A stretch of 64,000 nucleotides of DNA from Lysobacteraceae bacterium NML93-0399. Lineage in GTDB: Bacteria; Pseudomonadota; Gammaproteobacteria; Xanthomonadales; Xanthomonadaceae. Positions 18,423 through 27,607 of this stretch are shown one piece after another. The notes under the pieces are model-generated. The model was given only the letters and a program-made list of their open reading frames with translations. It was not told the origin of the DNA and did no database searches. Position numbers and translations under genes: made by a program. How positions within the stretch are numbered: position 1 is the first letter of the stretch; every line of letters starts with the position of its first letter. Location: assembly GCA_002307375.1 (NCBI GenBank), contig NTJI01000001.1:1178001-1242000 (forward strand), given 5' to 3'.

Positions 18423-19157
18423 ATGCGTCTGCTCGTCCTGCTCTGTGCAATCGCGATGCCCGTCATCGCCTGGCTTTCGCAGACCGGTGCGTTCGGCCCG
18501 GACCAGGGCACCGTGTCGGACCGCTACCCCACCCTGCTGGTCGCGGCCGGCTATGCGTTCTCGGTGTGGGGTCTGATCTTCCTGCTCGATCTGGTCTACG
18601 CGGTCTGGCAGACGACCGGCACCCGCCGCACCGATCCCGTGCTCGGTCGCATCGCGCCGATGGCGGCGGGCGGCTTCCTCCTCACCGCGATCTGGATGCC
18701 GCTGTTCTCCGCCGGGTTGTTCTGGGCCTGCGTGGTGGTGATCTTCGCCGCGCTGGCATCGCTGGCCTGGTGCGCGGTGCAGCTCTCGCGCCCGGGCGTC
18801 GTCGCGCGTTACCGGTTGGCGTGGCTGGCGTTGTCGATCCATGCCGGCTGGCTGGCGCTGGCGGCCTTCCTCAATCTCGCCCAGACCATCGTCGCCTACG
18901 AGCTGCTGTCGACGACGCGCATGCTCGGCTGGAGCCTGGTGCTGTGGGCGGTGTCGGCGGTAGTGCTGCTGGTGCTCAACGCCCGTATGCGCGGCAACGT
19001 CGCCTGGCTCGCCATCGCGTGCTGGGGCCTGTTCGCGGTGTGGTTCAAGCAGACCGAATGGCCGCTGCCCGGCGCGGTGACCTCGGCCTGGGTCGCGCTG
19101 TCGATCGGTGTGGTGCTGGCGATCCAGACGGTGTTGCTGCGGCTGCGCCACCGCTGA
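18423..19157 (+). CDS. Tryptophan-rich integral membrane protein, TspO/MBR-like
   Basis: The 244-residue protein has seven hydrophobic segments and no soluble domain. The stretch PTLLVAAGYAFSVWGLIFLL, with a W-rich core, resembles the larger TspO-like membrane proteins found in bacteria and fungi, but TspO itself is about 160 residues. I cannot assign a ligand. It is followed at 95 bp by the EF-hand gene; both may form a transcription unit. The alternative is an uncharacterised membrane protein. Confidence 0.6.
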   Translation: MRLLVLLCAIAMPVIAWLSQTGAFGPDQGTVSDRYPTLLVAAGYAFSVWGLIFLLDLVYAVWQTTGTRRTDPVLGRIAPMAAGGFLLTAIWMPLFSAGLFWACVVVIFAALASLAWCAVQLSRPGVVARYRLAWLALSIHAGWLALAAFLNLAQTIVAYELLSTTRMLGWSLVLWAVSAVVLLVLNARMRGNVAWLAIACWGLFAVWFKQTEWPLPGAVTSAWVALSIGVVLAIQTVLLRLRHR

Positions 19158-19252
19158 GGCGCAGGATCCGGTCGCACTGGCGCAGCCTCCCATTCACGTC
19201 CGGTGCGGGCAGGGCCTGCGAGGCTGCCGACCCACACCACAGGGGTGCCGCC

Positions 19253-19630
19253 ATGTCCCGTTCCGTCCTCGCCGCCGGCCTGCTTGCGCTCGCCGCCATC
19301 GCCCTGCCCGCCGCGGCGCAGGTGTCGACCTCGCCCTTGCAGCAGGTCGACGCACCGCCGGCACTGTCGTCGCAGTCCGGCCGTCAGACCGGCGTGGTGA
19401 CCTTCGATCGCGAAGGCGGCCAGCAGGTCGTCATCCGTTCCTACGAGCCGCGCTCGGCGCAGGCCGAGCAATACCGCATCGACTTCGCCGCGCTCGACGT
19501 CGATGGCGACGGCTACATCAGCCGCGCCGAGGCGCGCGCGCATCCGGCGCTCGATGCTGAGTTCAATGCGATCGACAGCAACCGCGACGGACGTCTGAGC
19601 CGCGAGGAACTGGCCGGCTGGCTGCGCTGA
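19253..19630 (+). CDS. Secreted EF-hand calcium-binding protein
   Basis: The 125-residue protein has a Sec signal peptide (about residues 1-22, ending PAAAQ) and two C-terminal EF-hand loops, DVDGDGYISRAE and DSNRDGRLSREE, with correct Asp/Asn/Glu positions for calcium binding. The middle region is low-complexity. Likely a periplasmic calcium sensor or buffer; partner unknown. Confidence 0.8.
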   Translation: MSRSVLAAGLLALAAIALPAAAQVSTSPLQQVDAPPALSSQSGRQTGVVTFDREGGQQVVIRSYEPRSAQAEQYRIDFAALDVDGDGYISRAEARAHPALDAEFNAIDSNRDGRLSREELAGWLR

Positions 19631-19716
19631 TCGGTCGCATCGCGCGCGTCGGCGAAACGCACCTGCTGCGTTAGCCTATGCCGCCGCCGGCACCGGGCCG
19701 GCGACGGAGTCCACGC

Positions 19717-20220
19717 GTGACACACGAATCCGAATCCCTCGACGCGCGGCGTCCGCGCGGCCCGCTGCTGATCGGCGCGATCTTCGTGCTGATGTTCGGC
19801 ATGTTCATCGGCGCGATCGCGACCACCGTGCTGCTGCGCACGAGCATCGGCTCGGCCGGCGATCTCAAGGCGCGCGAGGCCATCCGCCTGCAGGCGCTGC
19901 TCGACGATCCGCAGGGTCTGGCGTCTCCGGACGTGGCATCCGAACGCGCCATCGCCGCATTCGCGCACAACTGGGTGGTCAGCACGGCGGCGATCGACGC
20001 GGTCGCATCGCAGACTGAACGCGAGCGGCTGCTGGAGATCGCACGTTGGCTCAACGCGACCGGCGCGCTGGCCTCGCGCGAGGATGCCGTGTCGCGCTGG
20101 GCGATGATCGCCGCACGCTGCGTCGAAGGGCACGTCGACGCACCCAAGGACGCCGCCAACTGCGTGCGCGATGACATGCCCAACGACGTGCCGATCCCCG
20201 AGCATCTGCGTCAGGACTGA
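19717..20220 (+). CDS. Hypothetical single-pass membrane protein
   Basis: A 167-residue protein with one N-terminal transmembrane segment (LLIGAIFVLMFGMFIGAIAT) and an extracytoplasmic helical domain with two Cys (AARCVEGHVDA and ANCVRDDM) that could form a disulfide. I do not recognise the family. The GTG at 19717 has GGAG about 8 bp upstream. A strong terminator follows the stop. Confidence 0.65.
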   Translation: MTHESESLDARRPRGPLLIGAIFVLMFGMFIGAIATTVLLRTSIGSAGDLKAREAIRLQALLDDPQGLASPDVASERAIAAFAHNWVVSTAAIDAVASQTERERLLEIARWLNATGALASREDAVSRWAMIAARCVEGHVDAPKDAANCVRDDMPNDVPIPEHLRQD

Positions 20221-20233
20221 CGTCCCATACGAG

Positions 20234-20262
20234 AACGCCCGGCCGGAGCCGGGCGTTTTTTT
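20234..20262 (+). terminator. Rho-independent terminator
   Basis: A perfect 10-bp stem (20234-20243 with 20248-20257), loop CGGA, then a run of T to 20262. It ends the transcript of the membrane protein gene at 19717-20220. Confidence 0.93.
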
Positions 20263-20279
20263 ACGTCACCGCATGCGGA

Positions 20280-20711
20280 TCAGTCGCGCGACTGGCTCAC
20301 GATGCGGCCGTCCTGCGGGTCGAGCTTGAGATCGACTCGCTGGCCTTCGGCGGTGTCGGCCTCGGCCTTCCACATGCCGTCGTCGAACTCGACATCCTCG
20401 ATGCGGGTGAAGCCCGCAGCGGTCAGCTGCGCGCGGATGTCGGCCTCGCCCAGATTGGTCGCGCCGGCGGTCTCGGGATAGATGCGGCCGGTGGCCGGGT
20501 CCAGGCGCACGTCGATGTCGCGACCGTTGGCGTCGGTGACGTCGGCTTTCCACACGCCGTCCTTGAACTCCAGATCGTGGATGTCGGTATAGCCGCCTTC
20601 GGTCAGAGTCGCGCGCACCTGTGCGCTGGTCATCGCGTCCTGGGCCATGGCGGCGCCAGCCGCCAGAGACAGCGCCAGTGCCAGGCCTCGAATGGCAGTC
20701 GTCTGCTTCAT
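20280..20711 (-). CDS. Secreted double PepSY-domain protein
   Basis: The 143-residue protein has a Sec signal peptide (about 1-23, ending GAAMAQ) followed by two tandem PepSY-like units (about 27-83 and 86-143). They share the pattern A-x-L-T-x-x-G[YF]T-x-I-x-D-[LV]-E-F-x-D-G-x-W-K-A, so the gene arose by internal duplication. PepSY domains are often inhibitors or ligand-binding modules in the periplasm. Function here is unknown. Confidence 0.85.
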   Translation of the reverse strand: MKQTTAIRGLALALSLAAGAAMAQDAMTSAQVRATLTEGGYTDIHDLEFKDGVWKADVTDANGRDIDVRLDPATGRIYPETAGATNLGEADIRAQLTAAGFTRIEDVEFDDGMWKAEADTAEGQRVDLKLDPQDGRIVSQSRD

Positions 20712-20810
20712 CGCACTCTCCTGCGGTTTGGGAGCGGCGAGTCTTGGATGGCCGGCGCGAAGTGCAGGTGAACGGGCGGCGCAGACACCCGCGTCCGTTC
20801 ATGCGGGCGC

Positions 20811-22241
20811 TCAGGCTGCCAGCAGCAGCCGCAGATCGTCGACGAAGCCCGCATAGGCCCGGGCCTGCGCTTCCGCGTCGCCCTGCCGCAACACCCACGA
20901 GGGATGCACGGTCGCGAATGCGCGCACGCCATCTTCGCGCGTGCGCCAGATGCCGCGCGCTTCGGTCAGGCGCACGCCCGGGCCGAACACTGCGCGCGCC
21001 GCGCTCGCGCCCAGGCACACGATGCGCTCGGGCTTCACCTGTGCGATCTCCGCGCGCAGCCAGCCGTTGCAGGCCTCGATGTGGGCCACGTCGGGCCGCT
21101 TGTGCAGGCGGCGCTTGCCGCGCGGTTCGAAGCGGAAATGCTTGACCGCATTGGTCAGGTACAGCGTGTCGCGCGGGATGCCGAGTTCTTCGAGCGCGCG
21201 CGAGAACAGACGCCCGGCGGGACCGACGAAGGGCCTGCCCGACAGATCCTCCTCGTCGCCCGGTTGCTCGCCGATGATCATCGTGCGCGCATCGCCCGGC
21301 CCTTCGCCGAACACGGTCTGCGTCGCCGGCTGCCACAGCGGACAGCGGCGGCAATCGCGCGCCGATTCGCGCAGTGCATCGAGCGAGCCGGCAACGATGG
21401 GCGCGGGCGCCGGCGCGGCAGGGATGCGACGTCGCGGCGCCTGATGTTCGCGCTCGGCCATCTCGCGCACGCGCACACCCGCCTCGCGCACCAGGTCGGG
21501 CAGCAGCGCCGTTTCGGGCAGATGCTTCCAGTACTTCTGCGGCATCTCGGTGCGCATCATCGTGGTGTTGAGCCGCGCCGGATTGAAGATGTTGGCGTAG
21601 TAGGTGCGCCACAGGTCCTCGCGCGCATCCTCGGCCGGCGCATCGGCGCGCGTGCCGCCGCCGGCAAAAGCGAGCACGGCGCCGTCCCAGATCGCGGTGC
21701 GGTACGGGGTGACGATCGCCCAGCGCATGCCGGCGAAGCGACGTGCGAAGAACGGTGCCACGCGGTCGACGATGCAGTGGTCGGGCTCGAACCAGGCGAT
21801 GTAATGCTCGGCATCGCCGGGCACTTCGCGGAAGCGCACGAAGGCCTTCATCTTGTGGCTGTCACGGCGCACCGCCTGGGCCATCGTGCGTGCGCGGTGG
21901 ATGTCGGGATCGGACGCGCGCAGCAACAGCGCGCGTTCGCCCTGGGCGATCCGCCACAGGATGCGATAGAGCAGGCCGTGGCGATCTTCGGCGCGGTGGC
22001 AGAGCACGGCCTCGGCGAGACTCAGGAATTCGGCGGGCACACGCGGGGCCTTGCGCGTGGCCGGCAGCGTCGACAGATCCGTGCCGCCGAGCAGCGAACC
22101 CTGCGCGCCGCCGGTCCAGTCGAGGTCCTCGGGTGCGAGGCCGGCGCACAAGGCGGCGCGAGCGGCGCTGCGCCAGGCGGCGGCATCCCAGGGTGGGGCG
22201 ACCTGGGCTGAAATGCGGCCGCGTGGTTGATGTGCGCTCAT
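20811..22241 (-). CDS. UdgX family uracil-DNA crosslinking protein fused to a DUF4130 domain
   Basis: The 476-residue protein has an N-terminal DUF4130-type region (about 1-265, the small partner usually found beside UdgX) and a C-terminal uracil-DNA glycosylase fold. UdgX hallmarks are GEQPGDEEDLSGRPFVGPAGR and KRRLHKRP, where His380 corresponds to the histidine that becomes covalently linked to the abasic sugar after uracil excision. Cys297 and Cys300 begin the Fe-S cluster ligand set. Together with the radical SAM gene upstream on the same strand it makes the known three-part repair module. The ATG at 22239-22241 was chosen because the longer frame reads through a repeat element. Confidence 0.92.
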   Translation of the reverse strand: MSAHQPRGRISAQVAPPWDAAAWRSAARAALCAGLAPEDLDWTGGAQGSLLGGTDLSTLPATRKAPRVPAEFLSLAEAVLCHRAEDRHGLLYRILWRIAQGERALLLRASDPDIHRARTMAQAVRRDSHKMKAFVRFREVPGDAEHYIAWFEPDHCIVDRVAPFFARRFAGMRWAIVTPYRTAIWDGAVLAFAGGGTRADAPAEDAREDLWRTYYANIFNPARLNTTMMRTEMPQKYWKHLPETALLPDLVREAGVRVREMAEREHQAPRRRIPAAPAPAPIVAGSLDALRESARDCRRCPLWQPATQTVFGEGPGDARTMIIGEQPGDEEDLSGRPFVGPAGRLFSRALEELGIPRDTLYLTNAVKHFRFEPRGKRRLHKRPDVAHIEACNGWLRAEIAQVKPERIVCLGASAARAVFGPGVRLTEARGIWRTREDGVRAFATVHPSWVLRQGDAEAQARAYAGFVDDLRLLLAA

Positions 22242-22270
22242 GCCGCGCTCGCCCGGAAGCACGCTTGTCT

Positions 22271-22374
22271 CCTTCCCCCGCGCGCGGGGGAAGGTTGGGA
22301 TGGGGGCAAACCCACACGTCGCGACAACCGTAACGTTCGCCCCCACCCAACCCTCCCCCGTTGACGGGGGAGGG
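22271..22374. repeat. Inverted pair of family 2 palindromic elements
   Basis: Two elements face each other: 22271-22308 (CCTTCCCCCGCGCGCGGGGG, then AAGGTTGGGATGGGGGC) and 22339-22374 (GCCCCCACCCAACCC, then TCCCCCGTTGACGGGGGAGG). Each is a hairpin and together they make a larger cruciform. They occupy the 185-bp gap between the two DNA-repair genes, so the transcript joining them would carry this structure. Confidence 0.8.
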
Positions 22375-22426
22375 CTTCAAAGCGAGAGAACTGCGATCTG
22401 TTGTCCAGATGCGTGACCACGAGCAG

Positions 22427-23704
22427 TCAGAACAGACTCGCCTGCCGCGGCTGCGGGGCGAGTTCGCTGCGCAGGCGCGCGGGGTCATCGAGGCGCTGGC
22501 GCGGGTGGTGTCCGGGCGCGATGACGAACGGCATGATTTTCTTCAGCGGCACGCGCAGGCGGGCGAGGTCGTCGAGGCGCAAGGCGCCGTGCGGGCGCGC
22601 GGCGATGATGCGCTCGACATTCCGGGCGCCCAGGCCGGGCACGCGCAGCAGCATCTCGCGCGGCGCGCGGTTGATGTCGACGGGAAAACGCGTCGGATTG
22701 CGCAAGGCCCAGGCGAGCTTGGGATCGACATCGAGATCGAGCATGCCGGCCGACGTACCGGCAGTTTCATCGGCCGCCGGTTCCGGCGCGATCTCCTCGA
22801 CGTCGAAACCGTAGAAGCGCAGCAGCCAGTCAGCCTGATAGAGCCGGTGTTCGCGCAGCAACGGTGGCGCCTGCAGCGGCAGCGTGCTCGAAGCATCGGG
22901 AATCGGACTGAAGGCCGAGTAATAGACGCGCCGCATCCGGTAGGTGCCATACATGCGGCTGCTCGATTCGAGGATGCGGCGGTCGTTGGCGCCGTCCGCA
23001 CCCACGATCATCTGCGTGCTCTGCCCGGCGGGTGCGAAACGCGGCGCCCTGGCGCGGCGCACCGTCACCGCCTGACGCTTGGCCCGGCGCGCGTCCTTGT
23101 CCTCGTCGATGCGCCATTTCAGTTCGCCCATCGCGCCGTGGATGCCGGCATGGGTCTTCTCCGGCGCCAGTGCCGACATGCCGGCCTCGGTGGGCAGTTC
23201 GATATTGATGCTCAGACGGTCGGCGTAGCGGCCGGCGGCGGCCAGCAGTTCCGGCGCGGCGTCGGGAATGGTCTTGAGATGGATGTAGCCGGCGAAGCGA
23301 TGATCCTCGCGCAGGCTGCGCGCGACTTCGACCAGCTGCTCCATCGTGTAGTCGCCATTGCGGATGATGCCGCTGGAGAGAAACAGGCCTTCGATGTAGT
23401 TGCGCTTGTAGAAATCCAGCGTCAGATCCACCACCTCCTGTGTGGTGAAGCGCGCCCGGCGCACATTGCTCGACACGCGATTGACGCAGTACGCGCAGTC
23501 GAACACGCAGAAATTGGTCAGCAGGATCTTCAGCAGCGACACGCAGCGCCCGTCGGGCGTGTACGAGTGACAGATGCCCATGCCTTCGGTGCTGCCGATG
23601 CCGCCGGTCTTCGACGAGTCGCGCTTGTTCGCGCCGCTCGACGCGCAGGAGGCGTCGTACTTGGCGGCGTCGGCAAGGATCGCGAGTTTGTCGGTCAGGT
23701 TCAC
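22427..23704 (-). CDS. Radical SAM protein, putative DNA modification/repair (UdgX-associated)
   Basis: The 425-residue protein has an N-terminal Cys-rich stretch (CASSGANKRDSSKTGGIG), the radical SAM cluster motif C66-x3-C70-x2-C73 in NFCVFDCAYC, and a C-terminal helix-hairpin-helix (FPVDINRAPREMLLRVPGLG) expected to contact DNA. This is the radical SAM partner of the UdgX/DUF4130 module; its reaction is unknown but DNA-base directed by inference. GTG 23702-23704 is used, with AGTAGG just upstream. A GTCTCA-N5-TGAGAC palindrome lies 23-39 bp upstream of the start. Confidence 0.9.
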   Translation of the reverse strand: MNLTDKLAILADAAKYDASCASSGANKRDSSKTGGIGSTEGMGICHSYTPDGRCVSLLKILLTNFCVFDCAYCVNRVSSNVRRARFTTQEVVDLTLDFYKRNYIEGLFLSSGIIRNGDYTMEQLVEVARSLREDHRFAGYIHLKTIPDAAPELLAAAGRYADRLSINIELPTEAGMSALAPEKTHAGIHGAMGELKWRIDEDKDARRAKRQAVTVRRARAPRFAPAGQSTQMIVGADGANDRRILESSSRMYGTYRMRRVYYSAFSPIPDASSTLPLQAPPLLREHRLYQADWLLRFYGFDVEEIAPEPAADETAGTSAGMLDLDVDPKLAWALRNPTRFPVDINRAPREMLLRVPGLGARNVERIIAARPHGALRLDDLARLRVPLKKIMPFVIAPGHHPRQRLDDPARLRSELAPQPRQASLF

Positions 23705-23726
23705 GCGCCTACTGTGCCGGTCAAAC

Positions 23727-23743
23727 GTCTCAGGCCATGAGAC
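23727..23743. promoter_or_regulatory. GTCTCA-N5-TGAGAC palindrome upstream of the radical SAM repair gene
   Basis: A perfect 6-bp inverted repeat with spacer GGCCA lies in the 194-bp region between the divergent radical SAM gene (minus) and the oxidase operon (plus). An identical-arm palindrome with a 5-bp spacer occurs at 33564-33580 upstream of cho. Candidate operator, by inference only. Confidence 0.45.
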
Positions 23744-23898
23744 TGCGGCGGCGGTCTGCGAGCGGGTCGTGAGCGCCGCGCGAGGCCTGCGTCGTGCCGA
23801 CGTATTCACAAAACCTGGCCGCACACATCGGTAGCGTGCCCGGAGGGTTCGCCAGCCTGGCGCCCGTGAACGTGGACATTGGGGCCGCAACAATCGTC

Positions 23899-24684
23899 AT
23901 GCCGATCCGAGATCTCCGGCGTCCCGGCGCCCTGTCCGTCGCCGCCTGCGCGGCACTGTCGAGCGCCTGCGCCGGCCCGCAGTCGATGCTCGATCCCGCG
24001 GGGCCTGCCGCTGCCGAGATCGCCCGCGGCAGCTGGCTCATGACCATCGTGTTCACCGTGGTGTGGGTGGGCGTGCTGCTGTTTCTCTGGCACACCCTGC
24101 GTCGACGCGAGGCCGGCGACGCGCCCAGACGGCCCGAACGCCTGATCCTCTGGGGCGGTGTGGCGCTGCCGCTGGTGGTCGTCGCGGCGCTGCTCGTTTA
24201 CGGCACCGTGACCAGCGCGCGCGTCACCGGTGTGGGGGAAGCACCCGACGCGGTGATCGACGTGACCGCACGCCAGTGGCAATGGCATTTCCGCTATCGC
24301 GATGCGGACGACCGCGTCATCGGCGAGAGCATCGACGAACTGGCGATGCCGATCGGACAGATGGTGGAATTCCGGATCACCAGCGAGGACGTGATCCACA
24401 GCTTCTGGATTCCGCGGCTGGGCGGCAAGGTCGATGCGATCCCCGGCCGGATCAACACGCTGCGGCTGCGCGCCGACCGGGAGGTGCCGATGCGCGGACA
24501 GTGCGCCGAGTTCTGCGGACTGGAACACGCGCGCATGGTCTTTCCGGTGCGCGTGCTGAAGGGCGATGCGCTCGAAGACTGGCTCGCCGGCCGCAGCCCG
24601 CGTCCGGCCGACGAACCGCCATCGGCCGACGCTCCGGCCGGGCGCGCACCACCACGCCATGGCGCCTCGGAGGACGTGCTGTGA
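23899..24684 (+). CDS. ctaC: Cytochrome c oxidase subunit II
   Basis: The 261-residue protein has an N-terminal export signal with Cys24 in a weak lipobox (LSSAC), two transmembrane helices (about 40-62 and 80-103), and the cupredoxin domain. The CuA site is intact: DVIHSFWIPRLGG supplies the first His and GQCAEFCGLEHARM supplies C-x3-C, His and Met. It receives electrons from cytochrome c; no fused cytochrome c domain is present. The C-terminal 35 residues are a Pro/Ala-rich extension. ATG 23899 is chosen; the region upstream in frame is unlike the family. Its stop overlaps the next start (GTGA). Confidence 0.93.
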   Translation: MPIRDLRRPGALSVAACAALSSACAGPQSMLDPAGPAAAEIARGSWLMTIVFTVVWVGVLLFLWHTLRRREAGDAPRRPERLILWGGVALPLVVVAALLVYGTVTSARVTGVGEAPDAVIDVTARQWQWHFRYRDADDRVIGESIDELAMPIGQMVEFRITSEDVIHSFWIPRLGGKVDAIPGRINTLRLRADREVPMRGQCAEFCGLEHARMVFPVRVLKGDALEDWLAGRSPRPADEPPSADAPAGRAPPRHGASEDVL

Positions 24685-27221
24685 GCCGCCCCACGCCCGA
24701 CCACACCATTCCCACGCCCGGCGACCATCTCCGTCATACCGACCGGCTCGCCCGGCTCGAACGGGTGTGGGCGAACGGTCCCGGCCTGATCGGACAGCTG
24801 ACCGCGGTCAACCATTCGACCGTGTCGATGCGTTTCATCGTCACCGGCTTCGCCTTCCTGCTGATCGGCGGCCTGCTGTCGATGTTCATGCGTCTGCAGC
24901 TGGCCTGGCCGGGCCTGGAAGTGCTCGACCCGGAGCGCTACGCGCAGTTCGTGACCATGCACGGCACGACGATGATGTTCCTGTTCGCGGTGCCCATCAT
25001 GGGCGGCTTCGGCATGTACCTGGTGCCGAAGATGATCGGCGCGCGCGATCTGCCGTTCCCGCGGCTGTCGGCGTTCGGCTGGTGGTGCTACCTGTTCGGC
25101 GGGCTGTTCCTCTATTCGAGTTTCTTCTTCGGCAGCGTGCCCGACACCGGCTGGTTCATGTACACGCCGCTGAGCGACTCGACCTACTCGCCCGGCAAGG
25201 GCGCGGACTTCTGGCTGATCGGCGTGACCTTCGCCGAGATTGCCGCCGTGGTGTCGGCGGTGGAAATGATCACCGCCGTGCTGATCACGCGCGCGCCGGG
25301 CATGGACCTGCGGCGGATGCCGCTGTTCGTCTGGGCGATGCTGGTCACCGCCTTCATGATCGCGTTCGGGTTTCCGCCGCTGATCCTGGCCAGCATCCTG
25401 CTGGAGATCCAGCGCGCGTTCGACTTCGCGTTCTTCGAGGTCGCGCGCGGCGGCGATCCGCTGCTGTGGCAGCACCTGTTCTGGCTGTTCGGCCATCCCG
25501 AGGTCTACATCATCTTCCTGCCGGCCGCGGGCGTGGTCTCGATGGTCGTGCAGACCTTCGCGCGCAGACCGATCGTCGGCTACACCTGGGTGGTGCTGGC
25601 GCTGGTGGCGACGGGGTTCCTGAGCTTCGGACTGTGGGTGCACCACATGTTCGCGGTCGGCATTCCGTTGCTGGCGCTGGCGTTCTTCAGCGCGGCCAGC
25701 ATGATGGTGGCCATTCCGACCGGCATCCAGATCTTCGCGTGGCTGGCCACGCTGTGGGCCGGCAAGCCCTGGCTGCGCGTGCCGATGCTCTACATCATCG
25801 GCTTCTTCGTGGTGTTCGTCTGTGGCGGCCTCACCGGCGTGATGCTGGCCTTCGTGCCGTTTAACTGGCAGGTGCACGACACCCATTTCGTCGTCGCCCA
25901 TCTGCACTACGTGCTGATCGGCGGCCTGATGTTTCCGCTGTTCGCGGGCCTGTACTACTGGCTGCCGCTCGCAAGTGGCCGCATGCCCAGCGAATCGCTG
26001 AGCCGCAGTGGTTTCTGGCTGGTGTTCATCGGCTTCAATCTCGCGTTCCTGCCGATGCACGTCACCGGCATGGTCGGCATGCCGCGGCGCGTGGACAGTT
26101 ACGCGATGGAGCTGGGCGTGCACTGGCTCAACCTGGTCTCGACGGCCGCCGGCTTCGTGATGGCGGTCGGCGTCGTCGCGATCCTGATCGACGTGGCCCT
26201 GTGCTTCCTGCTCGGCCGCCGCGGCGTGGAGAACCCGTGGCAGGCGGGCTCGCTGGAATGGGCCGTGCCCACGCCGGTGCCGACCTACAACTTCGCGTCC
26301 GTTCCGCAGGTCAAGAGCCGCTATCCGCTCTGGGACACCCCCGAGATCGTCGAGGACACGCGACGCACCGACGGCATGCTCGGCGAAGCCCACGACGACC
26401 GCCGCGAGCTGCTCGGCACCAGCATCCAGTCCGGGCAGCCGGAGCAGGTGATCCGCATCTCGACCTCCACCTGGCTGCCGATCATCGCCGCCTTCATGAT
26501 CGCCGTGCTGCTGGCCGGCTTCATCAGTTCGCAGTACTGGCTGTCGATCCTGATGCTGGCGCCGCTGATCGGCCTGTTCCTGCGCTGGGTCTGGACCACC
26601 GGCGACCGTCATGCGCCGGTGGACATCGAGGTGGCACCGGGCCTGCGTCTGCCCACGCAGGCCGCGGCGCGCAATGCGCCGGGCTGGTGGGCCCTGGTCG
26701 GCACGCTGCTGATCGACGGCTCGCTGTTCGCATCCCTGGTGTTCGCGTACTTCTACCTCTGGCTCAACGCGCCGGCCTGGCCGGCGGGCGGCGCCACGCT
26801 CATGGCCTGGACACCGGCGCTGGCATCGCTGGCCCTGCTGGCATTGCCGCTGCTTGCAGCATGGCGCGGCCCCGCGGCACTCGCCGCCGGTCGATCGCGC
26901 GCGGCGATCGTCTGGCAGGCGGTCGCGCTCCTCGGCGGTGCGGGCTTCCTCGCCGTCCATCTGCCCGCAATGTGGGCCGCGGTCGGCGCGCCCCAGGTGC
27001 ATGCCTACGGATCGGTGGTGTGGACACTCGCCGGCTTCCACGCGGTCCACGTGGTGGTGGCGATGCTGATCGGCGGCTTCACCGCGCTGCGCATTCACTG
27101 CGGATTCGTCGACGCGGTCCGCAGCCTCGAATCGCGGATCGCCGCCGGCTTCTGGCGCTACGTGGTCGGCATCGGCGCGGTGACCTGGGCCGTCCTGCAT
27201 CTGTTCCCGAGGTGGATGTGA
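24681..27221 (+). CDS. ctaD: Cytochrome c oxidase subunit I-III fusion
   Basis: The 846-residue protein joins a full subunit I (about 1-600) to a subunit III-like domain (about 610-846). Subunit I has the low-spin haem His in VTMHGTTMMFLF, the CuB His-Tyr pair in HPEVY, the CuB His-His in LWVHHMF, and HDTHFVVAHLHYVLIGG for haem a3 and a. It is the catalytic proton-pumping core of an aa3-type terminal oxidase. GTG 24681 overlaps the ctaC stop by 4 bp. Fused CtaD-CtaE occurs in some oxidases; separate genes are the commoner state. No ctaB, ctaA or ctaG assembly gene is next to it. Confidence 0.93.
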   Translation: MSRPTPDHTIPTPGDHLRHTDRLARLERVWANGPGLIGQLTAVNHSTVSMRFIVTGFAFLLIGGLLSMFMRLQLAWPGLEVLDPERYAQFVTMHGTTMMFLFAVPIMGGFGMYLVPKMIGARDLPFPRLSAFGWWCYLFGGLFLYSSFFFGSVPDTGWFMYTPLSDSTYSPGKGADFWLIGVTFAEIAAVVSAVEMITAVLITRAPGMDLRRMPLFVWAMLVTAFMIAFGFPPLILASILLEIQRAFDFAFFEVARGGDPLLWQHLFWLFGHPEVYIIFLPAAGVVSMVVQTFARRPIVGYTWVVLALVATGFLSFGLWVHHMFAVGIPLLALAFFSAASMMVAIPTGIQIFAWLATLWAGKPWLRVPMLYIIGFFVVFVCGGLTGVMLAFVPFNWQVHDTHFVVAHLHYVLIGGLMFPLFAGLYYWLPLASGRMPSESLSRSGFWLVFIGFNLAFLPMHVTGMVGMPRRVDSYAMELGVHWLNLVSTAAGFVMAVGVVAILIDVALCFLLGRRGVENPWQAGSLEWAVPTPVPTYNFASVPQVKSRYPLWDTPEIVEDTRRTDGMLGEAHDDRRELLGTSIQSGQPEQVIRISTSTWLPIIAAFMIAVLLAGFISSQYWLSILMLAPLIGLFLRWVWTTGDRHAPVDIEVAPGLRLPTQAAARNAPGWWALVGTLLIDGSLFASLVFAYFYLWLNAPAWPAGGATLMAWTPALASLALLALPLLAAWRGPAALAAGRSRAAIVWQAVALLGGAGFLAVHLPAMWAAVGAPQVHAYGSVVWTLAGFHAVHVVVAMLIGGFTALRIHCGFVDAVRSLESRIAAGFWRYVVGIGAVTWAVLHLFPRWM

Positions 27222-27592
27222 GTACGTCGCCCCGCATGAGCCTGACCCGGATGGTCGCCCCGTTCGCGTTGTGGGCGCTGCACTTCGTCACGCTCTACAG
27301 CCTGCAGGGCCTGGCCTGCGCCCAGCAGCTGTGGCGCAGCCGCGTGGGCGGCCTGGAGCTGATGACCTGGGTGCTGTGGGCACTGTCTGCGGCCATCCTG
27401 GCCGCGATCGCCTGGGAAGCCTGGCGCGTGTGGCAGATCCGCCGGGCCCTGCTCGAGCGCGACGACTGCGGGCGCGCCCACCACGCCCGGCGCTACTTCA
27501 TGGTGATGGTGTGCCTGCTGGGCGCCGCGATCTCCGCGCTGGGCGTCGTCTTCACCATGACGCCGCTGGCGTTTCTCCCGACCTGCGCCTGA
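27218..27592 (+). CDS. Small membrane protein of the oxidase operon
   Basis: The 124-residue protein has three hydrophobic segments (about 12-30, 45-63 and 88-115) and conserved Trp/His positions (FALWALHFVTLYSLQGLAC). I do not recognise a named family, but similar short proteins follow fused ctaDE genes and may be a subunit IV or assembly factor. GTG 27218 overlaps the ctaDE stop (GTGA), so it is translationally coupled. Confidence 0.7.
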   Translation: MSTSPRMSLTRMVAPFALWALHFVTLYSLQGLACAQQLWRSRVGGLELMTWVLWALSAAILAAIAWEAWRVWQIRRALLERDDCGRAHHARRYFMVMVCLLGAAISALGVVFTMTPLAFLPTCA

Positions 27593-27607
27593 GGCGCCAA
27601 GGACCCG

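Noticed and set aside
24294..27200. Very long minus-strand open frame opposite the oxidase subunit I-III gene
   Set aside because: It is His/Gln/Arg-rich with no domain, and mirrors the well supported ctaD-ctaE gene; long antisense frames are expected at this GC content.
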